Positions 1-9,820 are shown, counted from the first letter of the stretch. The stretch is 64,000 bases of DNA from Pseudanabaena galeata CCNP1313 (GCF_029910235.1 NZ_CP112874.1:1488001-1552000); one strand, 5' to 3'. Made by a program: numbers and translations. The notes: generated by a model from the sequence alone, not told the origin.

Positions 1-3000
1 CGATCGCTTGCTCCGTAGACTCAGTTGCCATCACTTCCATTTGTAATACTTGAGCAAATATAACTAAGTTTTCACGGCTAACATCATTATCTTCAAGAAC
101 TAACAAGCGTTTCCCTATAAAACTGCGATTCCAATCCGCATACGCTAGCGGGGTAGTATCTGCCCCTGTAGAAATCGTAAAGGTAAAGACTGAACCAACC
201 TCGACTTCGCTCTCCATAGACATTTCGCCACCCATCAGAAGAGTTAATTGGTGAGCGATCGCTAGTCCTAGCCCCGTGCCGCCATATTGACGAGTCGTAG
301 ATGAATCCACTTGGCTAAAGGGTTTAAAGAGGCGAGCATAGCGATCTTTGGGAATGCCAATGCCTGTATCTGTGACTACAAATACTAATTGATAATTTTG
401 ATATCGCCGATCAACTTCTTGCACCGATACTCTTAACGTTACCGATCCTTGATGCGTAAATTTAACAGCATTGCTAAATAGATTGACTAATATTTGTCTG
501 AGGCGGGTTATATCACTGACAATTCGTTCAGGTACATCAACATCCATGCAGTATGCTAGTTCGATTCCTTTAGTAAATGCAGTAGCAGCCAAAAGATCTA
601 GAGATTCTTCGATGCAATCGCGAAGGTTAAAGGGATGAATATCTAAGCTTAATTTTCCTGATTCAATCTTTGAAAAGTCGAGAATGTCGTTAATAATTGT
701 GAGTAAATTATCCCCACTTGACCTGATGATTTCTGCAAACTCCAATTGATCTGGGCTGAGTTTTGAATCTAATAATAAACTAGCCATACCAATCACCGCA
801 TTCATCGGTGTACGAATTTCATGACTCATCGTAGCGAGAAATTCACTCTTAGCGCGATTAGCAGTTTGCGCTGATTGCATTGCTTGCAACATTTCCATCT
901 TGGCTTGCTGGCGTTCTAGATGCATTGCCAAAGAAGAGGCTGAAATCCTTAATAGACTTACTTCGACAGGATCGCGTAAGCGATCGCAAATATAGTCATG
1001 GAAACTCAAAAATCCCCAGAATTGTTCACTAACAACTATCGGTATCATTAAAATCGATTGAAGATTTTTAGATGCTAGGATCGGTTTTTCAATTTCGGTA
1101 ATTGTTGATATGGACTCATTGATGATTTGACCTTTGGCAAGGCGTGCTACCCATTGCCGATCAACTAGATTTTGCAGAAATCTAGTTTGTTCTAATTCAT
1201 CAGGGAACCTAATATTTTCGGCATACCAAGCAGAATGTAACTTAATGTCAGATAGCTCAAGAGCCTTGTCCTTGTAGTTACAGATAAATAGTTTAATGCT
1301 AGAGAAATCAGACACATTACCCAGTAATCTCAGAATATCGATATATTCTTGAATGCTGATACTTTCCGCTAGTAAGTGGCGTTGAATTTCAACCAGCATG
1401 GCTAAATAACTTTCCCGCTTTTCGAGGGCGGCGATCGCTAGTTTGCGGTCAGTAATATCCTTGTTTGTCCCAACAAGACGAATCGGCTCGCCTTGTTCAT
1501 TCCATAGAGCTTTTGCATGGGTTAATATCCATTTGTAGCTGCCATCTTGGCATAGCATCTGGTATTCAACAATATAGTGGGGATTTCTATGGGCTAAGTA
1601 ATCTGCTTGTAACTGCAACAGGTGAGCTTGATCGTCAGGATGAACCAGAGCGATCCAGTCGAATGAATACTCATTATCACAACTCATGCCGAGCATTGTC
1701 CGCCAACGTTCCGACCGAAAGATTATGCCTGTTTCAAGATTCCAGTCCCAAATACCATCATCAGCAGCTTGGATAGCCAATTGCCAACGCTCTTCACTTT
1801 TAAGAAGTTCAACAGTGCGTTCTTGGATGCGTCGTTCTAAACTTTGATTGGTCTGCTTAATTTCTTGAAACTTCTCTTGGAGTGCGATCGCCATAACTTG
1901 AAAATTGTAGCCAAGGGTATCAATTTCCTTCAAATTGCTAGTATCCCAAGTAAAATCATCTTCTGTTGCTAGATTTTGCTGGAGATCGGTGGTCAGTCTC
2001 ATTAACTTAGCGATCGGTTTGGCAAAACTACGGCTCAGCCAATTTGCCACAAATGTTGCAGGCAAGATAATAGCAAGAATGATCAAGAGAATTTTAGTAT
2101 GTAGAGCCTCAAGCGTATCGATGTATGGGACCGGGGATAAGCGTATCAACAAGCCCCAAGGAATATCATTAATAGAGGCTTTCTGTAAATAATAAGACCG
2201 TCGCCATCGAATCATTGCTGCTGTATTTTTTTGTTTCGGAAACCATTGAACCTGATCAGATCCAAAGGCGATCGTGTCACCTCCTTGACGCAAATCAAAA
2301 ACCTGCCCCGTTAGAAAGTCTGGAGATGTAGTAGTAATTATTTTTTTGTGACGATCAAGTAGAAAAGTTTCTATTTTCCATGCTTTTGATTCCTCTATTA
2401 AAAATTCTTTAATAGAGGAGATATTCAGAGCCGCAGTAACGAATCCATCAAAGCGATTGTTTTTGAAGATGGGGACAGCAACATCAATATGTGGATTAGA
2501 AGTCATTTTATCAATGTGAATATCCCCAAAGGCAATGCTTAAGGTGGATTTAACCTGTTGAAAGATATCGGACTTTGCCATAGTTTGACTAAGACTAGCT
2601 TTGTCTGCATCAGAAATCAGAGGAAATGCTGTCAAAATATTGCCTTCAGCATCCGTAGTGAAGATAGATAGAAAAGCAGGTGTAACTTTCCCCAGTGCTG
2701 TAGTGGCAAACTGTAAACGTTCTAGGTTTGTCTCCTCAGTCGCAATTTTGGCTAACTCTTGTAGGGTTTGGGTATTGCGTTGATGCCAAAATTTTAGATC
2801 TATGGTGAGAGAAGCTACACTAGAACGTAATTGACTCGCAATCTCAAGGTTAATATTTTGCAGAGAATGATGCCCTGTCAAAGTCGAGATCGTCAGAATC
2901 GGGATAAATACAAAGGCTAACAATAGATAAAACAACATTTGCTGAATGGTCTGTTGCTGTTGATTGCCTTGCCCTTTCTGCAACCATTTGCCTATTGGTA

Positions 3001-3550
3001 AGTAGTTAACACATAGAGTGGCAATCAGTGCGTTAAATAAGCCATTAATTACTTGCTTAAGCACAACAAGAACAACTGAACTAAATCCAAACTTGAGGAA
3101 AACAGAATAAGAAATAGAACATAATGGTGTGCCTAGACATAACCAGTAAGTCAGTACTAGCAAAAACATGTTGCGCGATCGCTTACGCTTTACCTGATAA
3201 CGCAGCCCTAAACCGACCCAGATGCCTTCTAAAATCAGTAGCAGTGCGGCGTAGGGCTGTCCCCATAAAAAATATGTATAAGTACTAGCGATCGCAGATA
3301 CCGCAATCCCCATTGCGCTCCCATAAAAATAGATGGCGATCAGTACAAAAATGCTGCCAAATAAAAAGTCAACGCCAAAAAATAAAGGCAGCCGAAAATA
3401 ATTTCCTAAATACCCTAAAGTTGCAAGCAGAAGAAAAGTAAACAAATAATGCAGGTTAAATTTATCTTGAAATTTATTCTGCGATTTGTCGTTATATCTA
3501 TCATCTAAAAGCCTATTTAGAAATCTTACAATTGGCGAAGAAAATTTCAT
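1..3550 (-). CDS. MASE1-type membrane hybrid histidine kinase (3' end beyond window)
   Basis: This open frame starts at the ATG at 3550 and runs off the left edge after about 1183 codons. It is a membrane sensor kinase that should autophosphorylate on His and pass phosphate to its own receiver domain. Reading along the protein: a hydrophobic multi-helix MASE1-like region (about 25-190), a periplasmic dCache-like sensor between membrane segments (about 220-490), a HAMP linker (about 505-560), a PAS_3 domain ending in NKDITDRK (about 580-700), a GAF-like domain (about 715-880), HisKA with the motif SHEIRTPMN (His910), HATPase with N-box LFSNAVKF and GTGLGLA (about 1020-1100), and the start of a receiver domain (VLEDND, from about 1148). 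The receiver's phospho-acceptor Asp lies outside the window. The ligand is unknown. Domain order is read from motifs in the translation; the exact boundaries are estimates. Confidence 0.9.
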   Translation of the reverse strand, partial: MKFSSPIVRFLNRLLDDRYNDKSQNKFQDKFNLHYLFTFLLLATLGYLGNYFRLPLFFGVDFLFGSIFVLIAIYFYGSAMGIAVSAIASTYTYFLWGQPYAALLLILEGIWVGLGLRYQVKRKRSRNMFLLVLTYWLCLGTPLCSISYSVFLKFGFSSVVLVVLKQVINGLFNALIATLCVNYLPIGKWLQKGQGNQQQQTIQQMLFYLLLAFVFIPILTISTLTGHHSLQNINLEIASQLRSSVASLTIDLKFWHQRNTQTLQELAKIATEETNLERLQFATTALGKVTPAFLSIFTTDAEGNILTAFPLISDADKASLSQTMAKSDIFQQVKSTLSIAFGDIHIDKMTSNPHIDVAVPIFKNNRFDGFVTAALNISSIKEFLIEESKAWKIETFLLDRHKKIITTTSPDFLTGQVFDLRQGGDTIAFGSDQVQWFPKQKNTAAMIRWRRSYYLQKASINDIPWGLLIRLSPVPYIDTLEALHTKILLIILAIILPATFVANWLSRSFAKPIAKLMRLTTDLQQNLATEDDFTWDTSNLKEIDTLGYNFQVMAIALQEKFQEIKQTNQSLERRIQERTVELLKSEERWQLAIQAADDGIWDWNLETGIIFRSERWRTMLGMSCDNEYSFDWIALVHPDDQAHLLQLQADYLAHRNPHYIVEYQMLCQDGSYKWILTHAKALWNEQGEPIRLVGTNKDITDRKLAIAALEKRESYLAMLVEIQRHLLAESISIQEYIDILRLLGNVSDFSSIKLFICNYKDKALELSDIKLHSAWYAENIRFPDELEQTRFLQNLVDRQWVARLAKGQIINESISTITEIEKPILASKNLQSILMIPIVVSEQFWGFLSFHDYICDRLRDPVEVSLLRISASSLAMHLERQQAKMEMLQAMQSAQTANRAKSEFLATMSHEIRTPMNAVIGMASLLLDSKLSPDQLEFAEIIRSSGDNLLTIINDILDFSKIESGKLSLDIHPFNLRDCIEESLDLLAATAFTKGIELAYCMDVDVPERIVSDITRLRQILVNLFSNAVKFTHQGSVTLRVSVQEVDRRYQNYQLVFVVTDTGIGIPKDRYARLFKPFSQVDSSTTRQYGGTGLGLAIAHQLTLLMGGEMSMESEVEVGSVFTFTISTGADTTPLAYADWNRSFIGKRLLVLEDNDVSRENLVIFAQVLQMEVMATESTEQAI

Positions 3551-3713
3551 TGAATAATCATTACTCTTAATCAATTTTAACTTACAAACTGATGACACGC
3601 AGAAGTAATTTCTACGGTGTTTAAAGCTTTCGCACCTCTGTTTTTACTCTCCTCAATTCCTCCTTGCTAAGGGGGAAACTTAACTTCTTTTCCTTAGCAA
3701 GCGCTAAATCCTT

Positions 3714-3760
3714 CTCACTCAAGAATTAGTGGTGCGGCGCACCATTGATTCTTGAGTGAG
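3714..3760. repeat. Palindromic hairpin repeat
   Basis: The arms CTCACTCAAGAAT and ATTCTTGAGTGAG enclose a GC-rich centre built on GGTGCGGCGCACC. One or two mismatches lie in the stem. It resembles the hairpin at 40106-40147 in its centre and could also act as a bidirectional terminator. No function is proven. Confidence 0.6.
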
Positions 3761-3860
3761 ACCAAAGCACAAAATAGCTAAGTGTGTTTTTTAAAACCCT
3801 TACTGAGTTTGGTTTTCAATTTATAAAAGTGTGACTATAGCATTTTTCGAGCAAGCGAGG

Positions 3861-3905
3861 TACAAAGGTTTGTTTCCCCGCCTTTGACGGGGGAAACAAA
3901 CCCGT
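3861..3905. repeat. Palindromic hairpin repeat
   Basis: The arms GGTTTGTTTCCCC and GGGGAAACAAACC flank a short loop, with additional complementarity (TAC/GTA) outside. It lies between the kinase gene, transcribed away from it, and the IS30-type element. Its role is unknown. Confidence 0.6.
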
Positions 3906-4017
3906 ACTTCACTAGACTGATAAACGCTACATACTTTTATGAATTGGTGCTAGAGGGGAGCGCAAAGCGCTCAAAACCAAACCAATAAAAACATTAAAAG
4001 CGTTGCAAATTAACACT

Positions 4018-5104
4018 CGCCAATTCAAGGATGAAATGCAACACCTAGAGATCTTTGCGTAAAGGGACTCATAAGGATATTCTGATATTAATCACAATAA
4101 TTAGGATACCCTCATGAGCTTTGTCCATCTTACCACCACAGAAAGAAGTGAACTGTATAAACTAAGAGTAATTGAGCAATTATCTGTATCAGAGATAGGT
4201 CGTCGCTTGAAGCGAAACAAAAGTACGATTTCAAGAGAGTTATCGCGCAATACAGACGAGCGACAGATTGGCTATTTGCCAGATACTGCGGTTGCCCTGA
4301 TGAAAGCAAGACGGAAACAAGCAAAGGTAAGATTTCAGAGCATCAGTGCTGAGACGATCACCGAAGTCAAACAACGGTTAGAGCAACACCACAGCCCAGA
4401 GCAACTAGCAGGGAGAATGGAAAGGGAGGGGCTAGGTAAAATCAGCTATGAGACGATTTATCTGATGATCTATGCAAACCATCAAGAGATGGGAATATAT
4501 CAACAATATCTGAGGCAGAAGCAAAAGCAACGAAGGCGCAAAGGTCGCCATCAGAAGCGAGGTGGCATTCCCAATAGGGTAGGGATAGAGAATCGACCGA
4601 AGATTGCAGATTTAAAAACAGAGATTGGACATTGGGAAAGTGATACGGTAATCGGGTGCAACCACACAGGTATCGTAGTTACGCATGTTGATAAAGCATC
4701 GAAGTATTTACTTGCTGGACTAGCTAAGAACAAGACGATGGACGAGATAAACAGAGTGACATTCAATCTATTTGATCCTATAGAATCAACATCTCGAAAG
4801 ACAATGACCTTTGATAATGGAAGAGAATTCTGTGGGCATGAGAAGCTATCTGAAAGATTGAAACTAGAGACTTTCTTTGCGAATCCATATCATTCATGGG
4901 AACGTGGATTGAATGAACACACCAATGGATTAATTAGAGAGTTCTATCCCAAAAGTACAAACTTTAAAATCGTGAAAGAAGAGGACTTTCAGAAGGCAGT
5001 GAATTTGATCAATTACAGACCCAGAAAATCACTTGACTATCGTACTCCTTACGAAGTATTCTTTGCTTCATCAGAACCCGTTGCATTTCATCCTTGAATT
5101 GGCG
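4018..5104 (+). mobile_element. IS30-family insertion sequence
   Basis: A 24-bp perfect inverted repeat beginning CGCCAATTCAAGG bounds one transposase gene: 4018-4041 on the left and 5081-5104 on the right. The right repeat overlaps the last codons and the stop of the transposase, so the gene fills the element. Weaker similarity continues about 9 bp outwards on both sides, so the true ends may lie slightly further out. No HIP1 octamer was seen inside, unlike the surrounding chromosome, which fits recent mobility. Confidence 0.85.
4114..5097 (+). CDS. IS30 family transposase
   Basis: This 327-residue DDE transposase moves the surrounding element. The N-terminus has the IS30-type helix-turn-helix (about residues 5-50, with SEIGRRLKRNKSTISREL). 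A basic linker follows near 140-155 (QKQRRRKGRH). The rve/DDE integrase core has GHWESDTVIG for the first Asp, TFDNGREF for the second Asp and NEHTNGLIREF for the catalytic Glu. The length is normal for the family and the gene appears intact, so the copy may be active. Its stop codon lies within the right inverted repeat. Confidence 0.95.
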   Translation: MSFVHLTTTERSELYKLRVIEQLSVSEIGRRLKRNKSTISRELSRNTDERQIGYLPDTAVALMKARRKQAKVRFQSISAETITEVKQRLEQHHSPEQLAGRMEREGLGKISYETIYLMIYANHQEMGIYQQYLRQKQKQRRRKGRHQKRGGIPNRVGIENRPKIADLKTEIGHWESDTVIGCNHTGIVVTHVDKASKYLLAGLAKNKTMDEINRVTFNLFDPIESTSRKTMTFDNGREFCGHEKLSERLKLETFFANPYHSWERGLNEHTNGLIREFYPKSTNFKIVKEEDFQKAVNLINYRPRKSLDYRTPYEVFFASSEPVAFHP

Positions 5105-5220
5105 ACTTTTAATGTTTTTATGGCTCATCTGATCGTCAATAGCTGTAAACATGTTCTCAGAGTCCCCCCCTCTTAAACAGGTTGATTGCATTTACTCATT
5201 CTTAGATGAATTTAGCTTTT

Positions 5221-5295
5221 AGTCAAGAGCCTGAGCAGCAATTCTCATTATGAAAACGATTTTTATAGTGGGAATTGCTGCTCAGGCTCTTGACT
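5221..5295. repeat. 24-bp perfect inverted repeat (hairpin)
   Basis: The arms at 5221-5244 (from AGTCAAGAGCCTGAG) and 5272-5295 are perfectly complementary and enclose a 27-base loop. The inner part of the left arm plus loop (CAGCAATTCTCATTATGA) is the same string that opens the large composite hairpin at 50300-50431. This copy looks like a version of that family without the inner stems. It lies beyond the 3' end of the minus-strand gene ending at 5307 and could serve as its terminator. Confidence 0.7.
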
Positions 5296-5306
5296 ATCTA
5301 TACAAA

Positions 5307-5675
5307 TCAATTATTGACTTTAGAAAATATACTTCTGCTTGGCTGTGCGATGGTGTTACCAAATACTGGTGTAGGATCTAAGCCTGTAATTAAACGAAAA
5401 TGTGTAGGGGAGATATGCGCGGGAATTAGATGATCTTCCCAATATTTTAATAGTTCATGCGATCGCTTAAGAAACATCACACCACGCATCATCGGCGTAA
5501 ATCGCCAACTCTCGATTAAAACTTCCACAAGCGCTAATTCAATTTGAGGCGGCGCATAGGCTTGTAATAAATCTTCTAAATATTCATCAAAATCTTCATC
5601 GTCATTGCCATCTAACTGATAGCTATCGACGATGTACTTTACTCTTTGGCGACTAATTTCTTCCCATACTTCCAT
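5307..5675 (-). CDS. Conserved-looking hypothetical protein, 122 aa
   Basis: I do not recognise this protein with certainty. It has 122 residues, an acidic central stretch (DGNDDEDFDEYLEDLL, about residues 22-37) and predicted helices, and no membrane segment or signal peptide. A motif PTHFRLITGLDPTP near residues 90-105 looks conserved-like. The gene is transcribed away from sbcC, from which it is separated by an AT-rich 150-bp gap that probably carries both promoters. The 24-bp hairpin at 5221-5295 follows its stop codon. The ATG at 5675 is the first start in the frame. Confidence 0.6.
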   Translation of the reverse strand: MEVWEEISRQRVKYIVDSYQLDGNDDEDFDEYLEDLLQAYAPPQIELALVEVLIESWRFTPMMRGVMFLKRSHELLKYWEDHLIPAHISPTHFRLITGLDPTPVFGNTIAQPSRSIFSKVNN

Positions 5676-5826
5676 GACGCTCTCAGCTTTTGTTGGTTAT
5701 ACCGCGCCTATTAAGAGCTAAACTCTTGTTAGACAATACATTATTATGATAATTAAATAATAATTAGTATAACTCAATCAGAAACTTTCTGACATACCAA
5801 TCTGATATGCCAAATTACAAGACATT

Positions 5827-8800
5827 ATGATCCCTCAGAAATTACGATTAAAAAATTTCTTGAGCTATCAACAATTAGCCTTAGATTTTAGCGGGCTACA
5901 TGTTGCTTGTATTTGTGGCGCAAATGGGGCGGGAAAGTCTTCGTTATTAGAAGCGATTTCTTGGGCGATTTGGGGTGTAAGTCGTGTGGCAAGCCAAGAT
6001 GATGTAATTCATGTGGGTTCCAAAGAAGCACAGGTGGACTTCACTTTTATCGCAGGTGGTGAAGTCTATCGGATCATCAGGACGCGATCGCGCAATAGTT
6101 CAACTTCTTTGGAATTTCAGGTGCAGAGTGAAGGAAAATTTAAATCCTTGACTGAGCGAAAGGTGCAATCGACGCAGCAGACAATCATTTCGCACCTGAA
6201 AATGGATTACGAAACCTTCGTTAATTCGGCATATTTGCGTCAAGGTCGCGCCGATGAATTTATGCTGAAGCGTCCTAGCGATCGCAAGCAGATTTTGGCG
6301 GATATGCTGTCGCTGTCACAGTATGACGAGTTGGCGGAACGAGCCAAAGATATTGCGCGAACTAGCAAAGGTGAATCGGCAGTTTTAGAGAATATGCTGG
6401 TACACCTGCGGGAACAAATTCAAGATGGAGAAAAGATCGCACCGCAGTTAGAACTTTTGCGATCGCAATTAGTCGAGTTGCAAGCATGGGAAAGTCGCGA
6501 TCGCGCCCGATTGCAAATAGTGGAAGATTTGCAGAAACAATACCAAAACCTTTCACAGCAGTTAATTTGGCAACAACAACAACAAACTGCAATTACTAGC
6601 AATCTGTCTCAAATCGATAGACAACTCTCTAGTCAACGCCGACAATTACAGCAATTAGAGTTATGTATAGCAACGCGATCGCAGATTTTGCAAAACTATG
6701 AGCGCTATCAATTGCTATCCACACAGGAATCAGAATTAGAGCGTAAGTTTCAGAAATACCAACATCTTTGCGATCGGCGTGGCGAATTTAGCCATAAACT
6801 CGCGAGTTTGCAAAGTGAACTTAAGGGACAGTTAAGGCATTATCAAGCGCAATTAGAGTCTCTAGTTCAGCAGGAAAGTGACTTAAAAGGGATTCTCAGT
6901 CGTGCTACCGAGATCGAAGCGGCGATCGCTGAATTACACAAAGCAAGGGCGATATTACAAGAATTTGATCGCCTCCATGCTCAATCCACACCGCTAGTGC
7001 ATCGTCATCAGGTTCTTAAGCATCAACTAGAACGGGAGCAGACAAAACTTGCGGCAAAACTAGATGAATTAGTTTCTAAACGCGAACAGTTATATTTACA
7101 AGTCAAAAATCACGATCAATTACTGATCAATGCGAAGGAGCTAGATCGGCAAATTGTTTTATTACAAAATAAGCAAGTCTATCAACAGCGTGTCCATGAA
7201 AAAGGGTTAGAACGTCGTGATTTTTTGGAACGCTTAAAAACCAGACTAGCTGATAGTGAGGCTGCCTTTAATAAATTGGAAGCAAAAATGCGTCAGTTAA
7301 CTGTGCCAAACGCGCCTTGTCCCCTCTGCGATCGCCCTCTTGATGAAGCGCATTGGCAATTAGTGCAGAAAAAGCATAAACAGGAGTCTCGCGATCTGCA
7401 AGCAGATATCTGGGTGGTGAAGGAACAGCAAGCGGCTTCCAACTGTGAAATTGAAGTGTTGCGAGAAGAGTATCGCGTTTTAAAAAAGGAACTCGCACCG
7501 TTAAATGATTTGATTCAACGTAAGGGGACTTTGCAGGAGCAACTGAAGGCGATCGCGGAAGCACAGCAAAGACTAGTCCTCATTGATGCGGAGATTGTGG
7601 ATTTAGGCGATCGCCTCCAAACTCAAAACTACATGCGTGACGCATGGGAGGAAATGGAACTGATCGATAAGAATATTCATAAATTCGCCTACGATGAAAA
7701 AAATCATGCCTTAGCTCGTGGTGATGTCGAGCGCTGGCGCTGGGCTGAAATCAAGCAATCAGAATTAAAGAATGCTCAGCGTCAAGCCGATAACCTGTCC
7801 CAAAAAATTCCTGATCTGCAAACCAAAATCAACCAATTGCAAGATCGTCTCACCAAAAATCTCATTGATTTAGAAGTACAGCATGAACTCGAACAATGCG
7901 ATCGCGCCCTTACCCAACTAGCCTACGAACCCGATCGCCATCAACAACTCCGCACCCAAAAACAAGAACTAACTCCGTCATTACTGCGCTACCAAGAACT
8001 CACTCGTGCCGAGCAGGAATATCCTGAACTTCAGCAACAGGTTGAGCATTTACAACAAACTCAAAGCGCCAATCAACAAGAGTTACAAAATATTACTACT
8101 CAAATTTCTCAACTACAGTCACAAATCCAAGCTGTACATGGCAATCATGTACAGGAAATTAACTCCTTGCGACAAAATTTACAAAATTGGCGATCGCAAA
8201 TGGATGTACTCCTAGCCCAAATTGGTAGCCTTCAGCAAGCCCAACAACAGCTAGAGCTAAGTCGTCAACGCGAACAAGAAACCCTCACTCAAATCGAAGC
8301 AGCCCGTCAACGGCAACGTATTCACACCGAGCTTTATCAAGCTTTTGGCAAAAATGGCATTCAAGCTTTAATGCTGGAAAATGTTTTGCCACAAATTGAA
8401 GTAGAAGCCAATCAAATTCTCGCTCAACTAAGCGATCGCCAATTAAACGTAAGATTCATCACCCAAAAATCTGGCAAAAAAAGCGATCGCATCATCGAAA
8501 CTCTCGACATTGAAATTGCCGATACTAAGGGAACTAGACCCTATGAAACCTATTCGGGCGGCGAAGCCTTTCGGATTAACTTTGCCGTGCGTCTGGCGCT
8601 CTCCCGTGTGCTTGCTCAGCGCAAAGGCAGTACTCTCCAAACCCTAATTATCGATGAAGGATTCGGCAGTCAAGACCCATTGGGATGCGATCGCCTTGTC
8701 AGTGCCATTAATGCGATCGCGCCCGATTTTGAGTGCATTCTCGTAATTACACATATGCCGCAAATGAAGGAAGCCTTTAACACATTGATTGAAGTATCGA

Positions 8801-8838
8801 AGGGAGAGGAAGGTTCCACTGTGCAGTTGGTTGGATAA
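5827..8838 (+). CDS. sbcC: SbcC/Rad50-type SMC-like ATPase
   Basis: This 1003-residue protein is the ATPase subunit of the SbcCD (Rad50-Mre11) nuclease, which opens DNA hairpins and processes broken ends in the cytoplasm. Visible landmarks are Walker A GANGAGKSS (residues 31-39), a Q-loop region near YLRQGRADEF, very long Gln/Glu-rich coiled coils (about 190-480 and 530-860), a zinc-hook CPLC centred on Cys498 and Cys501, the ABC signature YSGGEAFR (about 909) and Walker B LIIDEGFGSQD (about 941). The length fits the family. No sbcD gene lies beside it here. Hairpin cleavage is pertinent because this genome region is unusually rich in long palindromes, though that link is only inference. Confidence 0.95.
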   Translation: MIPQKLRLKNFLSYQQLALDFSGLHVACICGANGAGKSSLLEAISWAIWGVSRVASQDDVIHVGSKEAQVDFTFIAGGEVYRIIRTRSRNSSTSLEFQVQSEGKFKSLTERKVQSTQQTIISHLKMDYETFVNSAYLRQGRADEFMLKRPSDRKQILADMLSLSQYDELAERAKDIARTSKGESAVLENMLVHLREQIQDGEKIAPQLELLRSQLVELQAWESRDRARLQIVEDLQKQYQNLSQQLIWQQQQQTAITSNLSQIDRQLSSQRRQLQQLELCIATRSQILQNYERYQLLSTQESELERKFQKYQHLCDRRGEFSHKLASLQSELKGQLRHYQAQLESLVQQESDLKGILSRATEIEAAIAELHKARAILQEFDRLHAQSTPLVHRHQVLKHQLEREQTKLAAKLDELVSKREQLYLQVKNHDQLLINAKELDRQIVLLQNKQVYQQRVHEKGLERRDFLERLKTRLADSEAAFNKLEAKMRQLTVPNAPCPLCDRPLDEAHWQLVQKKHKQESRDLQADIWVVKEQQAASNCEIEVLREEYRVLKKELAPLNDLIQRKGTLQEQLKAIAEAQQRLVLIDAEIVDLGDRLQTQNYMRDAWEEMELIDKNIHKFAYDEKNHALARGDVERWRWAEIKQSELKNAQRQADNLSQKIPDLQTKINQLQDRLTKNLIDLEVQHELEQCDRALTQLAYEPDRHQQLRTQKQELTPSLLRYQELTRAEQEYPELQQQVEHLQQTQSANQQELQNITTQISQLQSQIQAVHGNHVQEINSLRQNLQNWRSQMDVLLAQIGSLQQAQQQLELSRQREQETLTQIEAARQRQRIHTELYQAFGKNGIQALMLENVLPQIEVEANQILAQLSDRQLNVRFITQKSGKKSDRIIETLDIEIADTKGTRPYETYSGGEAFRINFAVRLALSRVLAQRKGSTLQTLIIDEGFGSQDPLGCDRLVSAINAIAPDFECILVITHMPQMKEAFNTLIEVSKGEEGSTVQLVG

Positions 8839-8900
8839 AGCTCAAAGATGAGTGGCAACGCGAAGCGCCGCCTCTCATATTCTGATGATAAAATCAGTCA

Positions 8901-9785
8901 ATGTTTGACAATATTTGCAAATTTCTTGCCGAAACCTATTCTACCGATATGGCTTCATGGCTGCTCGGTGAGCCAATTCCGCTTACTCAAGTCCAACCTC
9001 AAGAGTTAGCGGTGGAGCCAATTCGTGCTGATAGTTTGATTTTGCTGGAAACTGAAGGTCTGCTGCTGCATTTGGAGTTTCAGACCAAAGTTGACCCGCA
9101 AATTCCGTTTCGGATGTTGGACTATTGGGTACGCGGCAAAAGGCGTTTTCCTGATAAAAAGATCCGTCAATTTGTGATTTACCTAAAAGAAACAAGCTCA
9201 GATGTCGTTTTTCAGCAAGAGTTTCAAGACGACTCTACATATCACAGGTTTGAAGTAATCCGACTGTGGGAACAGCCTGTTACTAAATTTTTAGAATTTA
9301 CGGGCATGTTGCCGTTTGCTATACTTGTGAATGAGGGTGACAAAGAGCAACTCTTGCAAGATATTGCTCAAAAAATTGATGAAATCCCTGAACAAAAAAC
9401 ACGTCAAATTGTCGGAGCCGCGACCTATGTGTTGGCTGGTCTAGTTTTAGATAAAAATATCATTAAGCAGATTTTGAGGAGAGATATCATGCGCGAATCC
9501 GTAACATATCAAGAAATTTTGGAAGAGGGTCGCCTAGAGGGCGAGGTTAAGGGTCGTAAGGAAGGTGAGGTTAAGGGTCGCAAGGAAGGTGAAATTAAAG
9601 GGCGTAAGCAAGGTTTGTTGACTATTATTTTGCGGTTGCTTACGCGTAAGTTTGGGAATTTGCCACCAAAGATGCATACAAGGATTGCAAGGTTACAGAT
9701 TCCGCGTTTAGAGAGTCTTGCTGAGGCAATTTTGGATTTTGAGAGTGTTGCTGATTTGGAACTTTGGTTGAATAAGAAGAAATAG
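8901..9785 (+). CDS. Rpn family PD-(D/E)XK nuclease / putative transposase (DUF4351)
   Basis: This is a 294-residue protein of the Rpn/YhgA-like group, whose studied members are DNA endonucleases that promote RecA-independent recombination. The nuclease core is N-terminal: VEPIRADSLILLE supplies an acidic residue and LHLEFQTK the ExK-type motif (about residues 40-70). The C-terminal 55 residues (GNLPPKMHTRIARL onwards) match the DUF4351 helical domain seen in cyanobacterial members. In between, a tandem eight-residue unit EGEVKGRK is repeated (residues about 214-237; about 9540-9612 in DNA), forming a charged hinge. The gene stands alone, without transposon ends. Confidence 0.85.
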   Translation: MFDNICKFLAETYSTDMASWLLGEPIPLTQVQPQELAVEPIRADSLILLETEGLLLHLEFQTKVDPQIPFRMLDYWVRGKRRFPDKKIRQFVIYLKETSSDVVFQQEFQDDSTYHRFEVIRLWEQPVTKFLEFTGMLPFAILVNEGDKEQLLQDIAQKIDEIPEQKTRQIVGAATYVLAGLVLDKNIIKQILRRDIMRESVTYQEILEEGRLEGEVKGRKEGEVKGRKEGEIKGRKQGLLTIILRLLTRKFGNLPPKMHTRIARLQIPRLESLAEAILDFESVADLELWLNKKK

Positions 9786-9820
9786 TTGCTTATTCGGCTA
9801 ATAATGAATGTAGAGATTTA

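Larger units (their letters stand above)
3551..4017. other. Intergenic region with hairpin repeats
   Basis: No gene is supported here. The stretch holds a palindrome at 3714-3760, another at about 3861-3905 and a small inverted repeat CTTGCTAAGG/CCTTAGCAAG at 3663-3701. The last part (3985-4000) is the left arm of a hairpin that appears to have received the IS30-type element. Confidence 0.6.

Noticed and set aside
5009-5191. Short minus-strand ORF overlapping the transposase end
   Set aside because: It lies antisense to the transposase and right inverted repeat, and it has no recognisable motif.
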